A stretch of 64,000 nt of DNA from Cacajao melanocephalus (taxonomy: Eukaryota; Chordata; Mammalia; Primates; Pitheciidae): contig CAUYLG010070611.1 of assembly GCA_963573385.1 (NCBI GenBank), forward strand, positions 1 through 64,000, read 5' to 3'. Shown here one piece after another: positions 1 to 13,729 of the stretch (the stretch's first letter is position 1; every line of letters begins with the position of its first letter). The notes beneath the pieces were generated by a model. The model searched no databases. It was given only the letters and a program-made list of their open reading frames with translations, and was not told where the DNA came from. Both the position numbers and the translations under genes were made by a program.

Positions 1-535
1 GAATGGATGGGTGGGTGGATGGGTGGAATAGGTGGATGGATGCGTGGGTGGATGGGTAGATGGGTGTATGGATGGGTGGGTGGGTGGATGGATGCGTGGG
101 TGGATGGGTAGATGGGTGTATGGATCAGTGGGTGGGTGAATGGATGGGTGGGTGGATGGGTGGAATGGGTGGATGGATGCATGGGTGGAGGAGTAGATGG
201 GTATATGGATCAGTGGGTGGGTGAATGCATGGGTGGGTGGATGGGTGGAATGGGTGGATGGGTGGATGGGTGGATGGGTGGATGGGTGGATGGATGCATG
301 GGTGGATGAGTAGATGGGTATATGGATCAGTGGGTGGGTGAATGGATGGGTGGGTGGATAGGTGGAATGGGTGGATGGGTGGGTGGGAGGGCAGATGGAT
401 GGGTGGGCAGATGGATGGGTGGGTGGGTGAATGGATGTGTGGGTGGATGCATGGATGGGTGGATGGGTGAGTGGGTGGATGGATGGGTGGGTGGGTGAAT
501 GGATGGGTGGGTGGGTGAATGTGTGGGTGGAAGAA
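1..535. repeat. TGGA/TGGG tandem array with higher-order units
   Basis: Almost pure tetranucleotide array of TGGA and TGGG, broken by regular variants such as TGCG, TGAA, TAGA and TGTA. A longer pattern is laid over it: the mark tggatggatgc recurs at 33, 85, 170 and 287, and atggatcagtgggtgggtga follows in three of those blocks (about 122, 206 and 322). Spacings are 52, 85 and 117 bases, so units differ in length. It starts before the window edge. Open frames across it on both strands (rich in Gly/Trp/Val or His/Pro/Thr) are by-products of the repeat and not genes. Confidence 0.95.
377..391 (+). other. G-quadruplex motif in the tandem array
   Basis: Four runs of three G separated by single bases (GGGTGGGTGGGAGGG). 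Very short loops like these are known to favour stable parallel quadruplexes. Shorter three-run versions occur elsewhere in the array (about 75-88, 418-431, 488-500). Confidence 0.7.
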
Positions 536-539
536 GAAG

Positions 540-755
540 TCTCATGAGATCCGATGGTTTATAAAGGACAGTTTCCCCTGCACACGCTCGCTTGCCTGCG
601 GCCATGTAAGACGTGCCTTTGCTCCTCCTTCACCTTCCACCATGACTGTGAGGCCTCTCCAGCCATGTGGAACTGTGAGTCCATTAAACCTTTTTCTTTA
701 TAAATTACCCAGTCTCAGATATTTCTTTATAGCTGTCTGAAAATGGACTAATACA
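540..755 (+). mobile_element. 3' part of an MST/THE1-like MaLR LTR
   Basis: Matches the 3' half of MST-type ERVL-MaLR LTRs: tctcatgagatc, a TATA-like tttataaagg, gccatgtaagacgtgcc, accatgactgtgaggcc, the ccattaaacc polyadenylation region, tataaattacccagtc and a terminal ggactaataca. The 5' half is missing; the tandem array begins where it should be. Non-coding. Confidence 0.9.
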
Positions 756-2409
756 CATGCTAACAAGCCAGAGCAGTCATAGAGCCAGGGTTCTGGAGTC
801 TACGCCAGACCCCTCCAACTCCAGCACCCGCCCAAGGCTGCGTGCTGCCGACCGTGAGAGGCATGCTTTTTTGGGTGGGGGGCAAGCTGCAGTCTGTGAT
901 AACCCTCACCAGCATGAGGAATGCTCACAGGGCTGTAGAAGCCAGAGCAGCAACTGAGCCCCAGGGACAGCCCCCAGGCCCACGACCTCCCTGGCCCAAG
1001 CCACCAGGGCCAGGCTTCCGGGGCCTGGAGAGGGAGGGAAGGCAGGGGCAGGCATCCCCGTCAGGCCTGGGTGCCAGGCAAGGCCAGCTTCCAGATAAAC
1101 CAGACTTGTTTCCTGAAATGGGCGCCAGCCACACAGTAGCATTTTCACAACCAATGAGATCTATCTTAAAAAAAGCAGAGCAGACTGGGCCACCGGGAAG
1201 AACAGGCAGATTCAGCACGCGCACACTCAGAGCCTGAGCAACATGACTTTTTCCATTGATTTTTAAATACACACAGCTCAATTTTTGCTCAAAATTATGT
1301 CTGTGGCTCCTAATGAGGAGAAATCACTTCAAAAATTGCTAGGCTTCACCGTGGGTGTCACCACTGCTCCTTGCTACACATCTCCAAAGTGACAGAGGTG
1401 TCATCTGATAATGACTACCAAAAAACATGAATGAATCAGAGAGTGCAGACAAGACCACAGTGTGACATTTAAGAATGGGACCCTAATCAAAAATGACGGG
1501 GTAACAGGCGCAGTCATGAGCAGCCACAGGATATGGACTTCGCGCTGGTTCTGACGGACCAGCAGGAATTGAGTGATTACAACAGGGTTATCTGGAGACA
1601 TGAGTGTGATGGTGAGGCAGTGAGGGGGCCCTTCTCCCACAGCCGCTCCTGAATACAAACTTGCGTCTCAGCAAGCAAAGCTCAGCCTGGGCGCCCCGGG
1701 CAGACACCAACAACCTCCCCGGCCAGGACGGCATGCCTCCTCCTAAGTGGCTGGAAGCAGGGGAGGGAGGTGGGTGTCCTAGACTGACCTGAGAATGGTG
1801 GTCCCTCTGCTGTCCCAGTGGCCACCCTTGAGCAGCCTCTCATGAGGATAGATGAGGGGGAGACCACCCAAAGCTCCCTGGAAGCGCTGTGCTCAATGTG
1901 CAGGGGGAACGCAGGAGCTGGGTGGAGGCCAGAGCTCCTTTGAGGCTGCCCTGACCAGCCCCTGACAATGCAGACCCCAGGACTACCCAGCCAGGAGCCC
2001 TCCATGACTCATGTTTGGATAAACACCCATCTCGAGGTGCACACCTGCTAAGGGACCCTGGGACGTGCGGCCACATCAGCACCTGTGGCTCGTGCCAGTG
2101 GTGTCCTCTGAGGAACTTCCTCAGCAGCTGGGCCACAGACACACGGTTCCATGTGGGTAGCTGGAACCGGAGGCCAGTCTCTAGAGGCCTCAGCATTCTG
2201 TCCCTGACTGGTCACTGCAGGAGCAGAATGGGGACCAAGCGCATAAACAAAGCAATAAAACATATTATGTCACCTGCCCACAAAGGCTCAGCATGGGACT
2301 CACAAGGGCTTTGGCCAAGCCGGAAGGCCTGAGTCCAGGCTGGGCCCTCAGGGAAGACAGCTGCAGGAGAGAGCTGGCCTCCTGGTGTTTCTGGTTTCTG
2401 CCAATAACA
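756..2409. other. Unique GC-rich sequence, no gene seen
   Basis: No repeat family recognised. Open frames up to 131 codons overlap on both strands in GC-rich sequence, with no recognisable domain and no convincing exon borders. Confidence 0.5.
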
Positions 2410-2760
2410 TGCTACAGCTGGAACGTTGTGTTTCCCCCAGTCCATCAGCAGAAATCCTCGTGCTGAGGTGGTGGTGTTAGGAGGCGGGGCCTTTGGGAAG
2501 TGATCTGGCTGTGAGCAGGAGCCCTCAGCGATGGGATTGGTTCCTCTCGGAAGGAGAGGCCAAGAGGCCCCTCCCCGTTCCACCTTGGGAGGGCATGGCA
2601 GAGGGTGGTGTCTATGAACCAGGAGCGGGCCCTCACCACATTCCCGGTCAGCCGGTGCCTTGCTTTTGGCCTTCCGGCCCCCAGAACTGAGAAGTAAATG
2701 CCGCGCTTTCCAAGCCCACCGTCTATGCTGTTTTGTTATACCACCCCAGAGAGACTAAGA
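2410..2760 (+). mobile_element. MaLR-like LTR
   Basis: Old LTR of the type that reads ggtggtgttaggaggcgggg, then a Met/His-rich-looking CT stretch, tctatgaaccaggagcgggc, ccagaactgagaagtaaatg and ttttgttatacc...gactaaga at the 3' end. It begins near tgctacagctgg and appears nearly full length (about 350 bp). The exact subfamily is uncertain. Confidence 0.75.
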
Positions 2761-4387
2761 TGCTTGTCAACTGCAAAGCACACAGAACTGGCAAAGACCC
2801 CGAGACCCACCGAGGGGACTCTCAAAGGACAACCTTTGCCAAAACCTGCCTCCTGAATCTCAGCGGGGGAAAGAGGCAAGTTCACTAGGGAGGGTGGCTG
2901 GGAAGCCCGGGACACACGGAGCCCCCACTTCTCCAGAACATACTGTGAGCCCCTCCCCAGCCCGCAGGTAATCACTGTCCACTGCCTCCCCTGCCCCCCA
3001 GAGGCTGACAGCGCTTTGGAGTGGGGTCTGCGCGTCCTTTGCTGGGGGCACAGAGCGCACTGCAAAGGGGCTGGGGTATAGATGCTGTGACTCTTATAAA
3101 CTAGCTCTGGCCACTCTTCCTCAGCAAAGCGATGGGCCATAAGACGACCGTGAGGTGTGGCTACCTGGGCGATCCCGTAAGGACTGTGGCTCACATGGTG
3201 TCTCCATGCGTGCTGGAGCCTCTGGATTCCAGGGGGACTAGGAATCCTGTTAGGTGACAGTGATACTGATGATGACACTCATAGCACCTGTGTTTCCCCA
3301 GCATCTGCAACAACACTGAGAGGGGGTGCCAGTCCCATCACACAGACGGAGACGCTGAGCCCCAGAGAGGGAGGCGGAGGCAGGACCTGCCCTTTCGGAT
3401 ATGCAAAGCTCCTGTCTGCTCCTCTGAGATAGTTCCCTTTCCACTCCCCGCTGGCGGGGACCCCACACTCCTCACTCCTACCTCGTGGTAGGCTCATTTT
3501 CGTGATGATCTTCCCACTTGCGCCCACCCTTCTTCCCCAGCAGTAAGCAGCCATGAAGATGCTGCCTGCTTCAGGGGCCAGACTTCAATGTGACTCAGTG
3601 TGACCCAGTGTGACCAGTGAAGCTGGCTTGGCAGGCCTGCAGGGACGGCGGTGGAGAGGCTGCTGGGGCAGGGGCAGCCTCAGGCACCAAGGGGCACAGT
3701 ATGGGGCTTTGGGCAGAAGTACCCACCACCCCCAAAGTCAGGGAGGAAGAAAGCTGCCACACAGGAGAAGGAAAGCTGAGGGGCAGGGGTGCAGGGGGTT
3801 CTCAGCTCCGCGCTAAGGGGCAGTGCATGTCTCCTCTTTGTGCAGTGACGGGGCAGTGCTGACAGGGCCAGGACATCACCATGCTCCAGCGTCCAGTCTG
3901 ACCAGACCCCACCACCCCCTCTAGCCTTGCTGAGAATCAGACACACTAAATCAGAGAAGAGCAAATATTTTTTCTTTGCATGAGGAATTAAACGATCAAT
4001 GCAACTTCTTCTGTGTGCTTTATCTCAAAAAACAAACACCCCAAAGTTGAACTGAGAAATCCTATCATGTTTGCCCTGAAAATCCTCAAACTAATTAGGG
4101 TAACAAAATGAACACGCCGCACAGATCAAGGGCTTTTTGGGCTGGAAGTGGATCGTAAGGCAGCATGAAGATCTCCTCAAGCCCTTCCACTTTCTTTCAT
4201 TTTACCTTATTGTATTTCCTTCTATGCCAGCACAAGTGAAGACAGCCAGGGCCCGGGGCCAGGTTTGCTCACACTCACTGCCTGCACGGCACAGGTAAGC
4301 GACACCCGCAGCCCCAGGCCGACTGGGAGGTGACCTGCTGTGAGACGAGGGGCTGTGGGACTGACTGAGATGGTGGAAAGTAGCACC
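2761..4387. other. Mostly unique sequence with a weak MIR remnant
   Basis: No gene recognised. A short antisense MIR-like core sits at about 3268-3385 (cccatcacacagacggagac then gccccagagaggg). The remainder is unique GC-moderate sequence with only chance open frames. Confidence 0.45.
3268..3385 (-). mobile_element. Possible MIR fragment
   Basis: Resembles the antisense MIR core (cccattttacagatgaggaaactgag-like stretch followed by gccccagagaggg). Highly diverged, so the call is tentative. Confidence 0.4.
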
Positions 4388-4570
4388 AAGCCCTGCGCAG
4401 GCCTGCCACGGGGAAGAAGTGCAGAGCCCTGGGCAGGCCTGCCACTACATCTGCCATGGGGAAGAAGAGCAGAGCCCTGCCACGCCTGCCATGGGGAAGA
4501 GCAAAGCCCTGCCACACCTGCCATGGGGAAGAAGAGCAGAGTCCTGCGCAGGCCTGCCATGGGGGTTCTG
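4388..4570. repeat. Minisatellite, about 32-50 bp units
   Basis: About five imperfect copies of a unit built on cctgccatggggaagaag followed by agcagagccctgc. Units differ by internal deletion of cagg or of the agaag block, so length is 32-50 bases. Several overlapping open frames on both strands run through it; their repeated peptides (HGEEEQSPA-like) come only from the repeat. Confidence 0.85.
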
Positions 4571-5812
4571 GGAAGGCCAGCTGCCCACAGGTGGGCTCTG
4601 CACCACTCTTGCCAGGGAAGAAGCCCCATCCTGCTCATCCCCGAGAAAGAGACTCAGCAGCAAAGCCATAGCCGGAGCCTCCTTCCCAGCTGGGGCCTGG
4701 GGTCTGAGTCCGGCCGCAGGTGCAAGAGGGGTCCCAATGCGGCTGGCTGGGGCCTGAGAGAGCGGGTAAGTGGCCAGCCCTTCGGGCATGGAGGTTGTAG
4801 GCAAAGGCACAGCCTGGGCTCGAATGAGCCAAGGCCCTGGGAGAGCCAGGCAGGGAAACTCTCTATCAGCCTCCCCTGAGGTGCCACGTGCCCTGCCAGG
4901 CAGAGGACTGTGGAGGCTGTCTCCCTGCTGAAGCCCCCCATCTAAATTTGGGGGTGCTTAACTGTCACATCAGAAACCCTGGACGTTAGCAGAAAGGATG
5001 ACAGCCTCACAGCATGAGGGATTCTCTCTGCAAACAAAGCCAGGAGTTTGGTAGTGACTTGGCTGACCCCAGGCCTGACAAGAGGATGCAGCCTCGAGGT
5101 GGTGGGGGGAGGGGGTCCCACAGGACACTCCCAGGCCACCAGTTGCTTTTTGATTCCTTTTTCACCCAAGTTTACATAAGAAACTCAGGCAACCTCAGCC
5201 CTAGCCTCATACACAGGTGACTCCATCCCTCTAAGTGTTGCCACCTGAAAACATGGGCAGGGCTGGCCCTGAGTGAGGCCTGTCCTGGCCAGGAGCTGGT
5301 GAGGGGCCGGTGGGCTCCCGGACAGCAGTGCTCTGGCAGAACTTGCCTTCCTTCCACCCTGGCTCACCCTCAGGCCGGCGTCTTTTATTTCCACACCAGA
5401 TTCTTCCGGGTGTCCTGAAAGGCTGCAAAGTGGCAAACCGTGATAGCTGAGGAGGAGACATTTTAATAAGACCCAAGATGCAATCACATTTCTTCCGGGA
5501 CTGAGCAGATGAGCTTCTCCAAGTTGATCTGCCTTAGATATCAAGCACCACTAGTGAGATAATCAGGGCTTTTCAATTAATGATTTGAATGGTGGGTGTC
5601 TTTTTTTTTTTTTTTTTTTAATGGCAACACTAATTCACAGGCAGAAACCAGCAAGGAGAGAGATGCCGGCCAAGTACCCTGCCCCCCAACCCACAGGCAG
5701 TCAGTTTTCTTATGAGGGAGGCCTGGGCGGAGCACCTTCTGGAATAACCGGAGTGGACACAGGGGACCCATCCGTTCCAGGCCCACGAGAAGGAGTGTTA
5801 AGTCCTGAGGTT
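4571..5812. other. Unique sequence, no gene seen
   Basis: No repeat recognised except a 19-base T run at 5601-5619. Open frames are short or overlap each other. Confidence 0.45.
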
Positions 5813-5826
5813 GAAACGCCAACCTT

Positions 5827-8800
<2,974 letters not shown>

Positions 8801-9191
8801 TGATACGGCTGGAATGTCTGTGCCCTCCCAACCTCATGGTGGAACATGACCCTCATGTGGCAATGGAGCCCGGTGGGAGGTGGATCCCTCATGAATGGTT
8901 GGCCCCTCCCTGTGGCAGTGAGTGAGCTCTTGCTCCATTAGTTCACAAGAGAGTTGGTGGTGTAAAGAGCGTGGCACCTCTCCCCTCTGGCTCCCTCTCT
9001 CATCACGTGACACACTGGCTCCACTTGCCTCCCGTCATGAGAAGCTTCCTGAAGCCTCCCCAGAAGCTAAGCAGATGGTGCAGCCATGCTCGTACAGCCT
9101 GATAAACCCTCAGCCGAATCCACCTCTCTTTCCTTTATAAATTACCCAGCCTCAGCTGTTCCTTTGTAGCAATGCAAAATGGATCGGCACA
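8801..9191 (+). mobile_element. MST-like MaLR LTR, near complete
   Basis: Starts tgatacggctgg and ends atggatcggcaca, with the internal MST landmarks gcccggtgggaggt, ttagttcacaagagagttgg, cgtcatgagaagcttcctga and tataaattacccagcctcag. About 391 bp, TG...CA ended. Flanks show an imperfect 5-bp duplication (gacag at 8796-8800, cacag at 9192-9196). Confidence 0.88.
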
Positions 9192-9489
9192 CACAGGCAG
9201 GCTCAAGGCATCAGAGCCGGAGGGAGTGGGCATCAGCCAGGCAGTTCCCACACACGACAGAGTGTCCACATGACCTGGGGAGCCGGGGCAATTGCGGACC
9301 TGTGGCCCCAAGCTCACTGCATGAGGACCAGGGATCCAAGTTTGGGAGAGTTCCCAGCTCCTCTGGATCCCCCCGAAGAACACAGATGGGAAACTGAACA
9401 GACTGAACACAGACAAGGTTGGAAATGAGGGGCCATCCAGGAAGCCCGCCTTCTTACCGGTAGGCACTCTGGAAACACATATGGCAGGG

Positions 9490-9602
9490 AAGTTAATTCC
9501 CAGGATGATTTAATTCCCAGGACACTTCCCACAGAAAAATCTTAGAGATCAAAACCTTGAGTTCTCTAAGATTTTCAGGAAATCTTAGAGATTCTCTAAG
9601 TC
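9490..9602. repeat. Cluster of tandem and inverted micro-repeats
   Basis: ttaattcccagga occurs at 9493-9505 and again at 9510-9522. Next, aaaatcttagaga (9536-9548) is perfectly complemented by tctctaagatttt (9563-9575), a 13-bp stem with a 14-base loop. Immediately after, cttagaga-t-tctctaag (9584-9600) is an 8-bp palindrome with one spacer base that reuses the same motif. Confidence 0.9.
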
Positions 9603-11629
9603 TGCTCCAGCAAAATGAGGACAAGACGTGTCACCTCCACGCTCAGAGCAGAGGCGCTGGGGAAGAGACAAAAAGGTGCAAACGCAGGCCTGGAGTCACA
9701 CAGCAGAGAATCTCTCAGAAGCAACGCTGGATGCTGTGAGAGAGGAGGGCAATTCCCCCAAAGCCTGCAGGGAAATGGCCTCCACTCTCCACTCTCCACC
9801 CTCCACCCAGAGAGAGGCCAGAAGGCACCAGTATCCAGACACGCAGATCTCAAGCGCAGAGAAGTGCTGAGGGGTGTGCTCTAGCAAACGAGGAAGAAGG
9901 TGAGGCAAATGTGGGTTTGGGAAGGGGGCTGGGCTGGCAGGAGCCCAGCTGGAGGGTGTGTCCTAGGGAGGGGCCTGGAAGAGATGGGTTACAGAGGATG
10001 CGAGGTGGACAGCACCTGCCCTGCCCGGCTCCTCCAGAGATGCCCACACCGGTAAACCTGTCTGGGGGGTGAGGGAGCGGGTGTTCACAGATGACTAAGG
10101 GAGATGACTGCTGACACGGAGGAAAATGACATGCTGTACCAGAAGGGCTGACAGGTACAGTGCGCGCAGGTCTCAGCAGCAGCGACGCTGACACAGCCCC
10201 ACCCAGGTGACGAGTCCGGTCACACGGCCCCAGGAGCCTCGGAAGGAGGGACTGGGCACGAGGGCACGGCTGTGGGCTGTGACCGTGCGGTGGGAAAGCC
10301 TCATTCTAACTTCCCTCTTCTGCTGTGCAAACGTGCTTCTAAAGCTCAGAAATTAAGAACAGCGTTGAGAGAGAGAAAAGCGAACAGCAGACAGCAACGT
10401 AAAAGGCTGGGCAGCCACCTCTGGTGGTGTGAGGAGGTAGGACGGAGGGCCACTCTTTTTTGGTCAAAGTGTCTCAGAATTTCCTCTAAGAACATATATA
10501 TAACATGTAGCTTTGATGAAATAAAAATTTCCCTCCACCCTCACTGGAGGGCCTGAGCTCACTGGAGGAGCAGTGCTGGAGCCGCTAGAGGGAGAGGCAT
10601 GAGCAGATGACATGTGGATGGGGAGAGCCACCCACCCACCAGGCTGCAGAGACAGGATCGTGGGGGCCTCGCCGGGCCTGCCGACTGCTGGCCGCATGCT
10701 GGCCTCCACCCAGTTACAAGAGGGAAGCATGGGCTGCCTCCAGCACTGTTTTACAGGACAGGACTCTGGAATGGGGGAAGGGGATCGTGGCCTCCCTGTC
10801 TTCTGCTGGTCTGAAAAGGTTCCTCCTTTCTTAAAAATATCGTCACCTGCCTTTGTGCTCCCTGTGCTGTGAGTGGGCACTGCCCTCTGGCAACTGACTC
10901 TCTGGACACCAGGAGAGTCACCTGTGTCTGACCATCCCGGGACGCGTGGCATCAGCTGCCCTGGGAGCCCAGGCTGGGCTCAGGCTGGGGTTGGCCTGCC
11001 ATGTGTGGGGCTCCCTCTCCACAGCAGCTGGCAGGGTGCCCTTGGCAGGGGACGTCAAGGAGATGCGGCGAAGTTCTTCTAGAGTAGCCCAAATTTCTCT
11101 TGCCTTAACTGAGCCACAGAGAGAAAGATCTCATTACTTGTTTTAGAGATGCCTGCAAGACACCCCAGCGTCTCTCCCGCCAATCCTGTTCCTTCATCTT
11201 AACTCACACTCCATCTTCTCAACCTTTCATCATTTACTCCAGGAAGAAAGCATTTAAACTCTGTAACCTAAACCCTACTTCACCCAGAAATGACTCGAAC
11301 CTTCCGATTCTACTGCATCTTCATGACGAGAGGTATGATTTAATAAGGAGGGTCTGTTTTCTGAAGTATAAAAAAGTGACCTGCTGGCGTTGGGTGTGAG
11401 GACTAGGAACAGAAGCTTCTCTGGATTTGTTGGGCCCTCCTGCACCCCCGGGTCTCCAGGGCAGGCCGGCTTCAGAGAAAGCTCAACCCCGGGGAACCTC
11501 AGAAAGCGTGCAGGAAGACGCTGGGAATCTAGTGGGCTCTCTGGGACGGTCGCCCTCCATGAAGCATGAGGAGGAACCCAGGAAGGTGAGTTTGCCCTCG
11601 CTGGTGTCAGGCCCTGCCCTGAGCCTGGG
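9603..11629. other. Unique sequence, no gene seen
   Basis: No repeat or exon recognised. Several overlapping open frames up to 162 codons (antisense, 10464-10952) show no known domain. Confidence 0.4.
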
Positions 11630-11712
11630 GCTCTAGAGGGCCTGGGGCCCTCTAGACATCTCCCAGGCGGAGATGTCGCCCCTCGCCTGGGTCTCTAGAG
11701 GGCCTGGGGCAG
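11630..11712. repeat. Two adjacent hairpins plus direct repeat
   Basis: tctagagggcc (11632-11642) pairs perfectly with ggccctctaga (11646-11656) around a 3-base loop. catctcc (11657-11663) then pairs with ggagatg (11669-11675). The first arm with its right flank, tctagagggcctggggc, recurs as a direct repeat at 11694-11710. Confidence 0.92.
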
Positions 11713-13006
11713 GAGTGTGGTCCCCGTGTGCTCACCTTCAGTGTGAAGGCTGCCTCCCCCGGCCCTCTGCAGGCCCTGCCCTTCCTTCCTTTCCAGGGCT
11801 TGTCCCACCCACACTCCTTCAGCTCTGTGTCCCTTCTTCTGCCCAGTCCAATCTCAACAGGCACCATCTGCGTCCTTCTCTGTCCCCTCCAGGCCTCTCC
11901 CCGCCTGTCCTCCCAATGGCCCTGCAGCCAGCACTGCTCCTCAGCACCCCACACACCAGCTGTGCTCAGACTGGCACACCTCGGCGGAGCCCAAGCTCAT
12001 CACCTGCTTCCCCTGCGGGCCCTCCCTGCTCCTGAAGGCCTGCCGCTCCTCCAGGCTGGAAGCCCCCTGTCTGCCCCCCTCACCCTGCAGCCCACTCCCT
12101 AAGTCCTGCCTTGGGACCAGCTTGCCTCCTCCACGTCCCTCGGTGCCACCTGCAGCTGAGAGGGCAGCACCCTGTGCCCAGCTGACTCACCAACTCTACA
12201 ACAAGTATGTTTTAGCTCCGAAAATGGCATGCAGAGAGGCAGAGACAGGTCCCCTCCCCACAGAGCTTCCACCTGCATGCCCATCCAGGCCCAGTCAAGA
12301 GGAGACAAGGTCGCAATGCCTCCCAGGATATGTGCCCTGAGGCCGGCTTGAAGGCCTGGCGTGGGCCTGTCCTCCAGGCTGCTCCCGGCCCCACTTCACT
12401 CGGGGGTGTGCTGTCCTCTTCCCCAGCTTTCTCACAAGGAAAGCTCTGCTCGCTCCTCACAGCTGAGCCCAGATCCCACCTCCCACGGCCCCCTTCCCTC
12501 TGAAACCTGCACGTCACCACCCCATCCCCAACCTCCATGCATTTACCCTGTGGTTCCTGCTGAAACACGAAGGCAGTGCCCACCTCTGCAGCAGCAGCAG
12601 GGATTCAAATGCTCAGCTCAGGCGTGCCCTCCCCTACTGACCACAGAGTCCCTTCCTCGCTCTGCTGTTCCCATGCAGGAATCCTGCTTCAGGCAGGTCT
12701 CATTCGGCAGTGAGCACACCCACGATGGACCTGCCACGTGCCCGGCCTTTGTGAATGGTGTCCTCTTCCCTCAGAGTTTCACAGTGTGGCGTCAGAACGT
12801 GGGAGGCAGGGGTGTGGGCACCCAAGAGCTTCTGTTCAAGAGTGGTCCAAAGAGCTAATGCCACACGGCCACATAAACCCCACAGAGCAACACAAACCTG
12901 ACCTCACAGCACACACAACCTTGCAAACCCCACACTTTCACACACGTAGCAACCCAAGCACAAAGGCACAATTCACTCAAGAGATTACTTTTCAATTGAC
13001 CCAATT
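11713..13006. other. CT/CA-rich unique sequence
   Basis: Pyrimidine-rich on the + strand, then CA-rich (12860-12970). The open frames there (up to 165 codons) are low-complexity Pro/Ser peptides with no family match I can recognise. Confidence 0.4.
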
Positions 13007-13729
13007 TTGTCTTTAAAATGTCTTGAAGTGATAGAGACGGAGACAACAATCTTTACTTTGGCATTTCGTGACATTTGCCACTTCCAGCGAACGCAGGGTA
13101 AAAGAGAAACCTGTATGAAACCATCAGCCTGTCGAAGGATACTCAGCATCGCAAGATCAGTCTCATGTGACAGAGACACGGCCCACCACCATGGGCCATT
13201 CTGTGAGCCGACGGGCAGGCTGAGGACTGCCGGACTCATTAAGTGGGTCCTAGGTGTGAGTTCACTAGTGACTCAAGACAGCAATGGATTGGCCCAAAAG
13301 GATGCTGGAACTCCAGATGAAAGCGCGCAGAAAAGCACGTCTGTCAGGACTGGCGTGCGCAAATTCAACCTGCTGGCCAGCAAATACCCCTTCTGTTTCT
13401 ACCACGCGCCAGGTGTCATGCTGGATGGAAAAGCGTGGCTCAAAACCCCCGTAAGCAAAGTAAGGGGACTTCACAGGCAAGGGGACGCCAACAGAAGTCC
13501 ACGCTCTCCTGGAGAGAATGAAGGAAGCATCACCCTCTCTGTTTTCTGTGCTCTCTGTTTTTGGCCCAAAGGGAAGGGCTGGGTGCCCAGGAGTAAAGCA
13601 GAGCGATTCCACCTGTCCACCCGGAAATCTTGGCAGATGGAATCTCATGGGAATCCCCCTCTACTCCCCGGAGGGGCTGAGACCTCATCGACATTAATAA
13701 CGTGGTTCTCTGAAGTAAGAAAAAACTAG
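13007..13729 (+). other. 240-codon open frame, not supported as a gene
   Basis: The longest sense-strand open frame not lying in a repeat. The ATG context (aaaatgt) is weak. The product has no signal peptide, membrane segment or motif I recognise, and its composition is mixed. Antisense frames of 127 codons overlap it. It could be part of an unrecognised exon or pseudogene, but chance is the better explanation. No splice or polyadenylation context was identified. Confidence 0.15.

Noticed and set aside
112..605. Gly/Trp-rich and His/Pro/Thr-rich open frames
   Set aside because: Produced by the TGGA/TGGG tandem array on each strand.
756..2409. CpG island or promoter at the left end
   Set aside because: CpG dinucleotides are sparse despite the high GC content, and no initiation landmark is clear.
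4388..4570. Repeated peptide (HGEEEQSPA-like) suggesting a repeat protein
   Set aside because: The frame shifts between units and exists only through the minisatellite.
5601..5619. T run as the tail of an antisense retroelement
   Set aside because: No Alu or L1 3' end follows it; it stands alone in unique sequence.
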